A stretch of DNA of 23,791 nucleotides from CAZUMH01 sp964621645. Its GTDB lineage: Bacteria; Zhuqueibacterota; QNDG01; JAGLOF01. The stretch is from positions 1 to 23,791 of the forward strand of contig CAZUMH010000047.1 in the NCBI GenBank assembly GCA_964621645.1. Direction: 5' to 3'. Position 1 is the first letter of the stretch; each line of letters begins with the position of its first letter. This document shows, piece by piece, positions 6,745-14,773 of this stretch. The position numbers were made by a program, and so were the translations under genes. The notes beneath the pieces are model-generated. The model did not search any database. It was not told the origin of the DNA and worked only from the letters and a program-made list of their open reading frames with translations.

Positions 6745-7683
6745 ATGAATAAAATTCTGATTGCTGAAGACAATGCCGTCATTCTTGAAAATTGCTCTGT
6801 AGTTGTCTCTCAGATGGGGATTCAGTGTGTCCCGGTCAGCAACGGTAAAGATGCTATCGAACAGATACAAAATGACACGATAGCGGCTGTCTTCACCGAT
6901 CTGTATCTGCCCGATAGCGATGGATTTGACATTCTAAAAGCGGCAAATGAACGGGATGCCGATATTCCCGTGGTCATTTTTACCGGCATGGGGAACATAG
7001 ACCTGGCCGTTAAGGCGATGAAAGCCGGCGCCTTTGATTTCCTCCAAAAACCGATTACCTCCGAGATTCTCAAGATCGCCATTGAGAAAGCCCTCAAACA
7101 CCGGGCCATGCGTAAAGAGATTTCACATCTTCAATCCAAAGTTGAGTCCCAAACAAAGCTGAACAATGTGGTCTATGAGAGCAGTATCATGCGGCAGATC
7201 GCCAAGAACGTTCTCAAACTGGGTCAATCCAGAACAAATGTGCTCATCTTTGGAGAAAGCGGCACCGGCAAGGAACTGATCGCCAGAAATATCCACTCCT
7301 TCAGTGCCAGAAAAGATAAACCATTCATCCCGGTGGATTGCGTCGGATTCCCGGCCACACTGCTTGAGAGTGAGCTCTTCGGATTTGAAAAGGGTTCATT
7401 CACCGGAGCTTACCGGGCGAAACCGGGCGTTTTCGAACTCGCGTACGGGGGCACCCTTTTCCTGGATGAGATTACCGAGATGGATTATCACATGCAGGCC
7501 AAGCTGCTGCGGGTGCTTCAGGAACGGCGCTTCCGCCGTATCGGCGGCAAAACATTTATCGATGTCGATATCCGGGTGATTTCAGCAACTAACAAGGACC
7601 CGGAAGAAGCCGTGAAGACCAAAAAATTCAGAGATGATCTTTACTATCGTCTGAATGTAGTGCCGATCTATCTTCCTCAGTAA
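6745..7683 (+). CDS. NtrC-type sigma54-dependent response regulator, truncated within the AAA+ domain
   Basis: The 312-residue product has an N-terminal receiver domain (residues 1-120) with acidic E8/D9, phospho-acceptor D52, T80 and K102. A sigma54-interaction AAA+ domain follows: Walker A GESGTGKE (170-177), the sigma54-contact loop in the GSFTGA form (217-222), Walker B GGTLFLDEI (235-243) and the sensor I region RVISATNKDP. The sequence stops at LNVVPIYLPQ-TAA, exactly where relatives continue PLRER. The rest of the ATPase domain with its arginine fingers and sensor II, and the Fis-type DNA-binding domain, are missing. The product should therefore not work as an activator. The stop falls in sequence of the convergent C25 peptidase gene, which is itself cut short. 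The start has only a weak ribosome-binding site. A sigma54 regulator controls the Desulfovibrio ORP loci, so its position here is suggestive. No histidine kinase gene is visible. Confidence 0.88.
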   Translation: MNKILIAEDNAVILENCSVVVSQMGIQCVPVSNGKDAIEQIQNDTIAAVFTDLYLPDSDGFDILKAANERDADIPVVIFTGMGNIDLAVKAMKAGAFDFLQKPITSEILKIAIEKALKHRAMRKEISHLQSKVESQTKLNNVVYESSIMRQIAKNVLKLGQSRTNVLIFGESGTGKELIARNIHSFSARKDKPFIPVDCVGFPATLLESELFGFEKGSFTGAYRAKPGVFELAYGGTLFLDEITEMDYHMQAKLLRVLQERRFRRIGGKTFIDVDIRVISATNKDPEEAVKTKKFRDDLYYRLNVVPIYLPQ

Positions 7684-9512
7684 TTATAGGTATATACATT
7701 CTGAAGATCATAAAAAGTGGTATTATGGTTAGAAAGGTAGATCAGCCGCGCCTGGGTGAGCGCTGATCCGGATCTGAGGGCATCCGTGATGAACTCCTGC
7801 CAAAAATAATAGGTCAAGGAGGCATTGCCGCCGTCGCTGATCTCATCCCAGCCGATTGTGGCATAACTCAGGCGCGAAGACGCAACGATACCGCTACTGC
7901 CATTCCGGATGAGACTGCGGGCGAGGCTTATTTTTTCCGGCCAGCCGTTGTCGCAGGCATTGGCAAAAATAATCGGCTGATGCCTGGCATCTCCCTGATA
8001 GTCGTTGTCCGAGAGAAACTTCTCGAGTATCAGTTCGGTGTTGTCCGGGATATTGTTGCCGTTGTCGCTTCTCCAGTACTTGCGGAACGCCGATTGTGTA
8101 TTGCCGTGAGCCCACCAAGTAAGACAGGCTGGATCCCGGCTCTGCCAGGCGGATTGCAGATTAGCCGCTGTCAGCGGGATATCACACTCATATACTGAGG
8201 GGGAGACTCCGCCCTTTTCATAGAGTGTGGTGGTCTGCATGCCGCTGAATATACTGTTTTTCATCAGCTCCATCAGCGCCGCTCCGTCCGTATCACGATA
8301 ATAGTAACTGTAATTGTTCTCATGTTCGAAACTGCTCATGGCGCCGACAAGCAGGCCGTTGTTTTTCCAGCCGGAGTTATCCCGTTCAAAATGTATGATC
8401 TTCTCGATGATCTGGGCCACAACCGTGGTATCACTCCAAGGAATACGGCCGACGTTTATTTCCGGCATCCAGTTTATCTGGTCTTCTCCAAATTCACCGA
8501 AATACCCGTCTCCATCGGCGTCCCAGTTACAGGTCAGATCAGTATAATACATATCGGTCGGGAGCTCGCCGCTGTACCCGTGATTATTCGGATTCGGATA
8601 GAGTTTCCTGATGGGGACGATATCACTGGCCCCGACCAGGAGAAGATTATCAAAGAAAACGCCGTTGAAATAGCGCTCTTTCAGATAGTTATATACTTGT
8701 TCCGCCTTGTCGGCTCCGGTCGTGGAACTGCATATATCTTCCACGGCGATGAACTCACTCTGAACCTGGTTCCATTGTTTCCACAAGAGGAGGGGCTGTA
8801 ACGCTGTCTCCATATCGCGCGAGGAGAGCACCAGCAATTTTCCTGATCCGGAACCATCAGCCGGGGCGGCGGACAGATCCCCTGCCGTTCCGTCTTTATA
8901 CAGACCGCCGGCCGCACTGCCGGCCGATGCAGCGGGCGATACGGGGAGATTGTTATTCCCGGAAGTGTATGATACGGTTATCGATGCATTCTCTGTGAGC
9001 CGTAGTTCTCTTGTCGCGGGATTCCAGGAGAAGGGAGTAAATTGAATCTTAACCAGGGGCCGCACTCCTGAATAGGTGATCCCGTGGTTGACGAGCGGCG
9101 TTTCAGGATAGAATCTACCGGCCGAAATGAGTTTCCGCTGTTCCTCTCTGAAAGCGTCGAACATCTTCGGCTGATCATCCGACAATCCCGAAATCAGCAG
9201 AGCGGGAGCAGGTTCAATATCGATATCGTGCTGAACGATCTGTTCCGGGTCCCAGCTGAAGGAGACATCCATTACCTTGGCCCCGGGCGGCAGAGAAATA
9301 TAGATAATTTTTGAGGGGAGCCGGGGCGCGCCCGGATCGCTGATCGCTCCGAATCCGTCGAGGTGGATTGCATAAACGCCGGCACCCTTCCGCTTCAAGG
9401 TAAACTCGGGGACAGACAGTCGTTCCGTGATCGTCTGACCCAACGAGGCCGCTGTCGGTATCAAAACCGCAAGCAGGATTGCGATAACAGCATGTTCTTT
9501 CAATTTCCCCAA
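7677..9512 (-). CDS. Gingipain-type C25 peptidase, C-terminally truncated
   Basis: A secreted cysteine peptidase of family C25. The visible 611 residues start with a signal peptide (AVIAILLAVLIPTAASLGQ). A propeptide-like beta-rich region (about 25-225) follows, then the catalytic domain with a calcium-loop-like DADGDGYFGEFGED. The catalytic histidine is H469 (WWAHGN) and the catalytic cysteine C520 (IIFANACDNG). The frame ends at FYDLQNVYTYNY-stop, where relatives continue with a segment like L/I-Y-G-D-P and C-terminal domains. Those domains often include a type IX secretion or sorting region, so the protein has lost its tail. Start choice is uncertain: TTG at 9512 or TTG at 9503, neither with a convincing ribosome-binding site. 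The 3' end overlaps the truncated response regulator by seven bases on the opposite strand. No type IX secretion genes are visible here. Confidence 0.85.
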   Translation of the reverse strand: MGKLKEHAVIAILLAVLIPTAASLGQTITERLSVPEFTLKRKGAGVYAIHLDGFGAISDPGAPRLPSKIIYISLPPGAKVMDVSFSWDPEQIVQHDIDIEPAPALLISGLSDDQPKMFDAFREEQRKLISAGRFYPETPLVNHGITYSGVRPLVKIQFTPFSWNPATRELRLTENASITVSYTSGNNNLPVSPAASAGSAAGGLYKDGTAGDLSAAPADGSGSGKLLVLSSRDMETALQPLLLWKQWNQVQSEFIAVEDICSSTTGADKAEQVYNYLKERYFNGVFFDNLLLVGASDIVPIRKLYPNPNNHGYSGELPTDMYYTDLTCNWDADGDGYFGEFGEDQINWMPEINVGRIPWSDTTVVAQIIEKIIHFERDNSGWKNNGLLVGAMSSFEHENNYSYYYRDTDGAALMELMKNSIFSGMQTTTLYEKGGVSPSVYECDIPLTAANLQSAWQSRDPACLTWWAHGNTQSAFRKYWRSDNGNNIPDNTELILEKFLSDNDYQGDARHQPIIFANACDNGWPEKISLARSLIRNGSSGIVASSRLSYATIGWDEISDGGNASLTYYFWQEFITDALRSGSALTQARLIYLSNHNTTFYDLQNVYTYNY

Positions 9513-10165
9513 ACCAGGTCTCGTGCAATTCCCTTACCTTCCTTGACATTCTATTACAGGTAAGGCAAAACATGTACCGGGACATAGCAATTTCTCTAAG
9601 CTATTTATTTACCGTAGGTTAGTTAGTTATTTTTTCTAATTTTAACTGACCAAACCGGCAATTTTTACCGGTTTCCTGGGTGGGAATTTCCGGAGCAGGT
9701 GAAGGTGGCTAAGACCATTGTTAATATGGCTCCTAAGCCTGTCTGCGAAATATGGATGAAATGACCTGCCAACACCGGATCATTGGAAGCAGTGTCAAAT
9801 GTTCGGTTGATGGGTGGCATTGCAAAAAAGACGCACAACAAATAATGGTTCCTGTATTACTCTTTGGAATTCATAGGAATTGAGGGGAGGATTGTGAAAT
9901 ATCTGGAGAATATTCTCTTCGACGGAACTCAGCAAGCTAAAAACTGTCCGTTGGATGAACGCTCTCACTCCCGGTACGCGGTTACTTCTACTGCCCTTTC
10001 ACAGAGCTGCCAGGACATTCCGGAACCGGAGATCAACAGCATTGCTGTCCGACTTGGTTATTCCCTGGTGCTGCACAAACGGGCCCACTGGGATCGGTTC
10101 CCAGGGCCCGTTCTTAATTTTTTATTATGTTCGTCGGCGTTCAGAGTGGGGATTAAGGGCAGGTA
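9513..10165. other. 653-bp region without a recognisable gene
   Basis: Short open frames exist (for example 9864-10232) but none has a recognisable product. What is visible is structural: an inverted repeat CCTTACCT/AGGTAAGG (9532-9539 with 9558-9565) in the presumed 5' leader of the C25 gene; a 7-bp hairpin AAACCGG/CCGGTTT (9652-9658 with 9668-9674); a perfect 12-bp palindrome (9906-9917); and the terminator-like hairpin at 10078-10120. The stretch may hold the C25 promoter on the minus strand, but I cannot place it with confidence. Confidence 0.5.
10078..10120. terminator. Terminator-like hairpin downstream of etfA, possibly bidirectional
   Basis: AACGGGCC (10078-10085) pairs with GGCCCGTT (10105-10112), and an inner TGGG/CCCA stem follows a small bulge. 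On the plus strand a T-rich tract follows. On the minus strand only TTTG follows. It lies about 54 bases past the etfA stop, so ending the minus-strand operon is its likeliest job, although the better T run faces the other way. Confidence 0.65.
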
Positions 10166-11356
10166 TCACTTTCTTTTAAATTTTTCGATCAGCAAAGGTA
10201 CGATCTCGAATAAGTCACCCACCAGACCGTAGTCGGCCACTTTGAAGATAGGCGCATCCGGATCCCGGTTTATGGCGATAATCGTGTCTGAAGAAGACAT
10301 CCCCACCAAATGCTGTATGGCTCCGGAGATCCCCACTGCAATGTATACCTTGGGCTTGACGGTCTTACCGGTCTGCCCCACCTGATGGGCGTAATCGATC
10401 CACCCGGCATCCACCGCGGCCCGTGAGGCGCCTACAGCGCCCTCCAGCACCTTGGCCAGGTCAACGAGGAGCTGAAAGTTTTCCGGCGTCTTCAGACCGC
10501 GGCCTCCGGAAACGATTACATCCGCTTCGGTGATATTGACCGTCTCCTCCAGGGCACGAACGACCTCGATTACCGTAGCCCGTGTCTGAAGATCCTCTTC
10601 TTTTACCTCAAACCTGACAATCTCGCCCTGGCGGCCGGGTACCGGTTCCGCCTCCACCATCACCTTGTGGCGCACTGTAGCCATCTGAGGCCGGAAATTT
10701 TCACAGCGTATGGTAGCCATTATGTTGCCGCCAAACGCGGGGCGGGTCTGCAGCAAATGGCCGCTTTCCGGATCAATTTCCAAACCGGTGCAGTCCGCGG
10801 TCAGACCGGTTTTCAGCTCCGTAGCCGTCCTGGGGATCAGGGATCGTCCCAGGGAGGTAGCACCGCAGAGCACTACTTCCGGCTTGTACTGTTCGACGAG
10901 CCTTGTCAGAATACGCGAATAGGATTCGTCATGATAGTTATCCAGTCCGGAGTGATCTGCCAGATAGACAACATCCGCGCCCCGCTGGAAAAGTACATCA
11001 CAAAGTTTTTCCACTCCCGACCCGATGAGCACCGCTGAAAGCCGGGTACTGCGGGCTTTGGCCAGCCGCTGACCGGCTCCCAGAAGCTCGTACACTACCG
11101 GCTGGATTTCTCCGCTCCGCTGTTCGGCGAAAATCCAGACGCCCTCATACTCTTCCAATCCATCCTGCACCCGGCGCTGGACCGTTATTTCGATGGCGTC
11201 AACGGGACATTTCTCCACGCAGGCGCCGCAGAGGGTACATTTATGCAGATCGATAACCGCAAGTTTATCTTTCAGAGTGATAGCATCGTACGGACAGACC
11301 TTTTGGCAGAGGCCGCATCCCGTACAGGTTTCATTGATTACCTTGATCGCTGACAC
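10166..11356 (-). CDS. etfA: Electron transfer flavoprotein alpha subunit with N-terminal 2x[4Fe-4S] ferredoxin domain
   Basis: A 396-residue EtfA. Residues 1-60 form a ferredoxin domain with C11/C14/C17/C21 and C40/C43/C46/C50, each a CxxCxxCxxxC pattern. The EtfA N-terminal domain follows (VWIFAEQRSGEIQPVVYELLGAG), then the C-terminal FAD-binding domain with GGRGLKTPENF, VGASRAAVDAGW, HQVGQTGKTVKPKVYIAVGISGAIQHLVGM and the closing AINRDPDAPIF. Ferredoxin-fused EtfA proteins occur in anaerobes, for example the caffeyl-CoA reductase Etf of Acetobacterium woodii, where the complex bifurcates electrons between NADH, ferredoxin and an acyl-CoA-type acceptor. Bifurcation here is inference. No acyl-CoA or lactate dehydrogenase partner is encoded nearby. 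The start is GTG with a GGGAG site, 20 bases after the etfB stop. Confidence 0.95.
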   Translation of the reverse strand: MSAIKVINETCTGCGLCQKVCPYDAITLKDKLAVIDLHKCTLCGACVEKCPVDAIEITVQRRVQDGLEEYEGVWIFAEQRSGEIQPVVYELLGAGQRLAKARSTRLSAVLIGSGVEKLCDVLFQRGADVVYLADHSGLDNYHDESYSRILTRLVEQYKPEVVLCGATSLGRSLIPRTATELKTGLTADCTGLEIDPESGHLLQTRPAFGGNIMATIRCENFRPQMATVRHKVMVEAEPVPGRQGEIVRFEVKEEDLQTRATVIEVVRALEETVNITEADVIVSGGRGLKTPENFQLLVDLAKVLEGAVGASRAAVDAGWIDYAHQVGQTGKTVKPKVYIAVGISGAIQHLVGMSSSDTIIAINRDPDAPIFKVADYGLVGDLFEIVPLLIEKFKRK

Positions 11357-11376
11357 GTAATTCTCCCTTTCATTCC

Positions 11377-12165
11377 CTATGAGAACAGCTGGTTTTCTTC
11401 CGCCTTCTTGTAGAAGGCCTCCACCACTTCCTGGGGTTCACCAGTGAATATATCTCCTCCGGATTTTGCCGGCGGGGTGAAAATCTTGTCAACCCAGGTG
11501 GGGGATCCCTTCAGACCTATGCGGTCTGGATCTGTCTCCAGATCTGCCGCGGTCCAGACCGGGATTTCCACCTTTTTAGCCAGCATCTTGCCCCGCAGTG
11601 AAGGCAGACGGGGAACATTAATATCCTTGACCACGCTGAGGAGCAGCGGCAGGCTGGATTCCACCACTTCGTATCCTTCTTCGGTCATGCGCTCGGCCAC
11701 CACCTTGCCGGCATCGATCTCACGAATCTTGCGGACGAAGATTATCTGGGGCAGATCGAGATGTACTGCGATGCCGGGACCAACCTGAGCCGTATCACCG
11801 TCGATGGCCTGCTTCCCTGTCAGAATGAGATCAACCTCTCCCACTTTGGCGATGGCCCGTGAGAGTGTGTAGGAAGTTGCCAGGGTATCCGCTCCGGCGA
11901 ATTCCTTGTCACTGATCAGAATCCCCTGATCCGCTCCCAAGGATATGGCCTCCCGCAGAACGGCCTCGGCCTGGGGCGGCCCCATGGAAAGAGCCGTCAC
12001 CGTTCCTCCCAGCCGCTCTTTGATCTGCACGGCCTCTTCCAGGGCATAGGCGTCGAATGGATTGAGAATACTGGCCACGCCTTCCCTGATGAGGGTGTTG
12101 GTTTTGGGATCGATCCTGACATCCGTGGTGTCAGGGACCTGCTTGATGCAGACAACGATGTTCAT
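11377..12165 (-). CDS. etfB: Electron transfer flavoprotein beta subunit
   Basis: A 262-residue EtfB, the partner of the alpha subunit encoded immediately downstream. Family landmarks are the opening MNIVVCIKQVPDT, NPFDAYALEEAVQIKE, the nucleotide-binding segment TGKQAIDGDTAQVGPGIA, and LPLLLSVVKDINVPRLPSLRGKMLAKK. EtfB binds AMP in ordinary ETFs and a second FAD in bifurcating ones. The presence of a ferredoxin domain on EtfA and the anaerobic setting favour the bifurcating type, but I did not verify the diagnostic residues. The ATG (12165-12163) overlaps the TGA of the upstream CPBP gene by four bases, and a GAGGA site lies inside that gene. Translation of the ETF is therefore coupled to a membrane protease gene, an unusual arrangement. 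Confidence 0.95.
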   Translation of the reverse strand: MNIVVCIKQVPDTTDVRIDPKTNTLIREGVASILNPFDAYALEEAVQIKERLGGTVTALSMGPPQAEAVLREAISLGADQGILISDKEFAGADTLATSYTLSRAIAKVGEVDLILTGKQAIDGDTAQVGPGIAVHLDLPQIIFVRKIREIDAGKVVAERMTEEGYEVVESSLPLLLSVVKDINVPRLPSLRGKMLAKKVEIPVWTAADLETDPDRIGLKGSPTWVDKIFTPPAKSGGDIFTGEPQEVVEAFYKKAEENQLFS

Positions 12166-12959
12166 GTGATTTCCTCGGTTTTCCTATATCCAGTTACACG
12201 AAAATACCAGATGAATCCGCCGACTATCAGAGCCAGCCCGGCCAGAATCCAAAGGGAGGATACATGTCCCCCGCTGCTGTACCAGCGCAGATGCCGTGTT
12301 CCCGTATTGGTCATGACGATCCCCAGACCGTTATAAAGCCCGTGAGCCAGCGCGGCCGGATAGATACTGCCGCACCGCCAGGTGAGTATCCCCATAAAGA
12401 TTCCGAGGATGAACACTTCCAGAAACCACCAGGGGTTAAAATGCATGACCGCGAACATAAAAGCGGTGATCACTACCGCCTTGGTTACATCTTCTTTTTG
12501 TTCCATGGCACCCTGCACCAATCCGCGGAAAAGCATCTCTTCGGTCAATCCTGCTACCGGCACACTCGCTACCAGAAGGATCATCAGTTCCGGCAGGGAA
12601 TGAGCGTGCAGCATCCCCTGCAGAGCGTCCAGAATCCGGGGGTCCATGGGAAAAACGGCCTGCACCAGCCTGTCAATCTCGTCAAAGACGGCCTTGCTTC
12701 CCAGACCCACCATCAGAGCCGGTATAAGCGGAGCCAGACCCACCGATTTCAGCCGGAAGATACGCACCGGAGAAAAGCCGCGGATCAGGAGGAAAGCGAG
12801 AGCCGGGACGATTACTGCTGCTTCGAGGATCAGGAGGGTAAAGGCACTGCGGCTCAGGCCGATTACCCCTTCCAGCAGCAGAAAGAGCATCATGGTGCCG
12901 GCGACTATGATAAAAGCCTCACGCCCGCTGGGCCACACGGCACCGGTATTTCTGGTCAC
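12162..12959 (-). CDS. CPBP-family intramembrane glutamic endopeptidase
   Basis: A 265-residue polytopic membrane protein of the CPBP (CAAX protease and bacteriocin-processing, Abi/Rce1) family. The catalytic motifs are complete: E140-E141-x3-R145 (TEEMLFRG), H173 (FAVMHFNPWW) and H206/N210 (ALAHGLYNG). They sit among about seven hydrophobic spans (for example residues 16-33, 40-60, 73-90, 123-137, 161-175, 178-194 and 236-253). Members cleave within membranes, and no substrate can be predicted. The gene starts with GTG (12959-12957), which overlaps the TGA of hisS by four bases, and its own TGA overlaps the etfB start. It is thus locked translationally between a tRNA synthetase and an electron carrier, with no obvious functional reason. 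Confidence 0.9.
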   Translation of the reverse strand: MTRNTGAVWPSGREAFIIVAGTMMLFLLLEGVIGLSRSAFTLLILEAAVIVPALAFLLIRGFSPVRIFRLKSVGLAPLIPALMVGLGSKAVFDEIDRLVQAVFPMDPRILDALQGMLHAHSLPELMILLVASVPVAGLTEEMLFRGLVQGAMEQKEDVTKAVVITAFMFAVMHFNPWWFLEVFILGIFMGILTWRCGSIYPAALAHGLYNGLGIVMTNTGTRHLRWYSSGGHVSSLWILAGLALIVGGFIWYFRVTGYRKTEEIT

Positions 12960-14230
12960 GTCAGTCTCTCCTTGATATAGTGGGTCAGATTATCCCAGGC
13001 TACATTCTCCTGAGATCCGCCTTCTTTCATCTCCTTGACAGCGGCTTCCCGCCGGTTGATCTCATCCGCCCCCATTATCACGCTGAAGAGCGCCTCTCTT
13101 TTATTGGCTTCCCGCAGCTGCGCCTTAAGGCTGCGATCCCCAAAGGCCATACCGCAGGGGATTCCGTCCCCCCGCAGCTGATTGACCAGGGTCACCACCG
13201 TTTCCCGTGCCGATTCGTCCTGAAGCACAAAGAAGACCGGCAGAACCGTCGCCTGCAGACGCTCCTCCTGCTGAGCCTGCAGTGTCATGACAATGCGCTC
13301 CAGCCCGGAAGCAAATCCCACTCCCGGCGTGGGGGGACCGCCCAGGGCTTCCGACAGGCCGTCATAACGGCCCCCGCCGCATACCGCGTTCTGGGATCCG
13401 ATTCCCTGGGCCCAGACTTCGAACACGGTACGAGTATAGTAATCCAGCCCCCGCACCAAACGATAGTTGAGGGTATAGGGCCGACCCATCAGATTAAGAT
13501 AGCGGAGCAGCGTTTCAAAATGGTCGCGGCAGTCCGGACAGAGGGACTCGGCGATGGAAGGTGCATCTTTGATTATCTGCTGGCACTCTTCCTGCTTGCA
13601 GTCAAGAAGCCGCAGGGGATTCGTCTCGAGACGGCTGCGGCAATCCCGGCATATGATATCTTCTTTGTACCGATAATACTGTATCAGCCGCTTCAGGTAA
13701 GCGGGCCGGCACTCGGAACAGCCGATACTGTTTATCTGAAAATTGAGATCCTTGAATCCCAGCGTTTCATAGAGATGGTAAGCGATGGACATGATCTCGA
13801 AATCGAGAGCCGGATCGCTTTCTCCCAGCGCTTCCACGTTAAATTGGGTATGCTGGCGGAAGCGTCCGGCCTGCGGGCGTTCATAGCGGAAAACCGGACC
13901 CATGGACCATACTTTCACGGGCTGGGGCAGCTGAGACATGCTGTGCTGCAGATAGGCCCGCATCACCCCGGCGGTGAATTCGGGCCGCAGGGTCATGGAT
14001 TTATCACCCTTGTCCATGAAGGTGTACATCTCCTTCTCCACAATATCCGTCCCCTGACCCACGCCCCGCTGAAACAGTCTGGTCTCTTCGAAGATGGGCA
14101 GATCGAGACGTTCGTACCCGTATAATCGTGTCAGTTCACGAATTGTTGCCTCGGTACGAGCCCAATAGGGCTGTTCTGCGGGGAGTACGTCTTTGACGCC
14201 CTTGGGCGATTGAATCCTGTCTGCTGCCAT
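12956..14230 (-). CDS. hisS: Histidine-tRNA ligase
   Basis: A class II aminoacyl-tRNA synthetase that charges tRNA-His, of normal bacterial length (424 residues from the chosen start). Motif 2 (GPVFRYERPQAGRFRQHTQF), the histidine-specific motifs LVRGLDYYTRTVFEV and GGGRYDGL, and motif 3 (GVGFASGLERI) are all present. The C-terminal anticodon-binding domain follows. An internal cysteine-rich segment (CSEC, CRDC, CKQEEC, CPDC) is consistent with the zinc-binding type found in some bacteria. I chose ATG 14230 because GAGGGG stands four bases before it. An in-frame ATG at 14242 would add four residues but has a poorer site. The TGA overlaps the next gene's GTG. Confidence 0.96.
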   Translation of the reverse strand: MAADRIQSPKGVKDVLPAEQPYWARTEATIRELTRLYGYERLDLPIFEETRLFQRGVGQGTDIVEKEMYTFMDKGDKSMTLRPEFTAGVMRAYLQHSMSQLPQPVKVWSMGPVFRYERPQAGRFRQHTQFNVEALGESDPALDFEIMSIAYHLYETLGFKDLNFQINSIGCSECRPAYLKRLIQYYRYKEDIICRDCRSRLETNPLRLLDCKQEECQQIIKDAPSIAESLCPDCRDHFETLLRYLNLMGRPYTLNYRLVRGLDYYTRTVFEVWAQGIGSQNAVCGGGRYDGLSEALGGPPTPGVGFASGLERIVMTLQAQQEERLQATVLPVFFVLQDESARETVVTLVNQLRGDGIPCGMAFGDRSLKAQLREANKREALFSVIMGADEINRREAAVKEMKEGGSQENVAWDNLTHYIKERLT

Positions 14231-14284
14231 GGTGCCCCTCATATTCTCTTCTGCTCGTCTGGAAAGATGACGGGATCCTTTCTT

Positions 14285-14530
14285 CTAGATATGATCCATC
14301 ATTCCTTCCTGGATTTGCCGGCATGTATCAAGCGCATCTTCCGGGACGAACACCCTGAAACCCTTGTTCACCGGACCGGTTCCGGCGACACCGAGCGTAT
14401 CCATGATGCCGTCGCTGCGGATGTAGCATGGAATGCCCTGATCTTCCAGGGCTCCTCTTACCATGTCTGCGTATACCCGGCCCGGAAGCGCGGGCAGGGG
14501 GACAAAACGAATATCTTCGGTATTGTTCAC
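14285..14530 (-). CDS. DUF2007-type small protein
   Basis: An 81-residue soluble protein that fits the DUF2007 (putative signal-transducing, PF09413) pattern. It reads as a beta-alpha-beta unit starting FVPLPALPGRVYADMVRGALEDQGIPCYIRSDG, then a variable loop, then FRVFVPEDALDTCRQIQEGM. The family's function is not established. The start is GTG at 14530, preceded by GGGGTGA. An ATG is not available in the right place. The gene ends 54 bases before the hisS start and reads in the same direction, so it is probably the first gene of the hisS-CPBP-etfBA operon. Confidence 0.72.
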   Translation of the reverse strand: MNNTEDIRFVPLPALPGRVYADMVRGALEDQGIPCYIRSDGIMDTLGVAGTGPVNKGFRVFVPEDALDTCRQIQEGMMDHI

Positions 14531-14640
14531 TCTCTCACCCCGGCAAGTATATAGTGAACCTTAAATTTATTAAAAAATGCCTTTTATGCAACTCCTTTTT
14601 CACAAGTTTACAGAATGGTTACGTTCGTTCCACTCTGCTC

Positions 14641-14669
14641 TTGCTTTAATCGATCCAATCGAGTACATT
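14641..14669 (+). promoter_or_regulatory. Possible promoter of the secreted carbohydrate-active gene pair
   Basis: TTGCTT (14641-14646), a 17-base spacer and TACATT (14664-14669) resemble a sigma70 promoter about 105 bases before the start codon at 14774. Both boxes deviate from consensus, so the call is tentative. Confidence 0.35.
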
Positions 14670-14773
14670 GCACGAAATGGATGCACTGACCCGGATATGC
14701 CAGACTCCGGCCCTGATTCAGTCTGAAGATAGACATCCCCTTCCTTTCACGTCCCGGTAACGGAGGAATTTCC

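Noticed and set aside
9864..10232. 122-codon plus-strand frame
   Set aside because: No recognisable motif, it runs through the terminator-like hairpin at 10078-10120 and into the antisense of etfA, and it has an unusual composition for a protein of this genome.
12264..14125. Long plus-strand frames opposite the CPBP and hisS genes
   Set aside because: They lie wholly opposite well-conserved minus-strand coding sequence, a product of high-GC codon bias.
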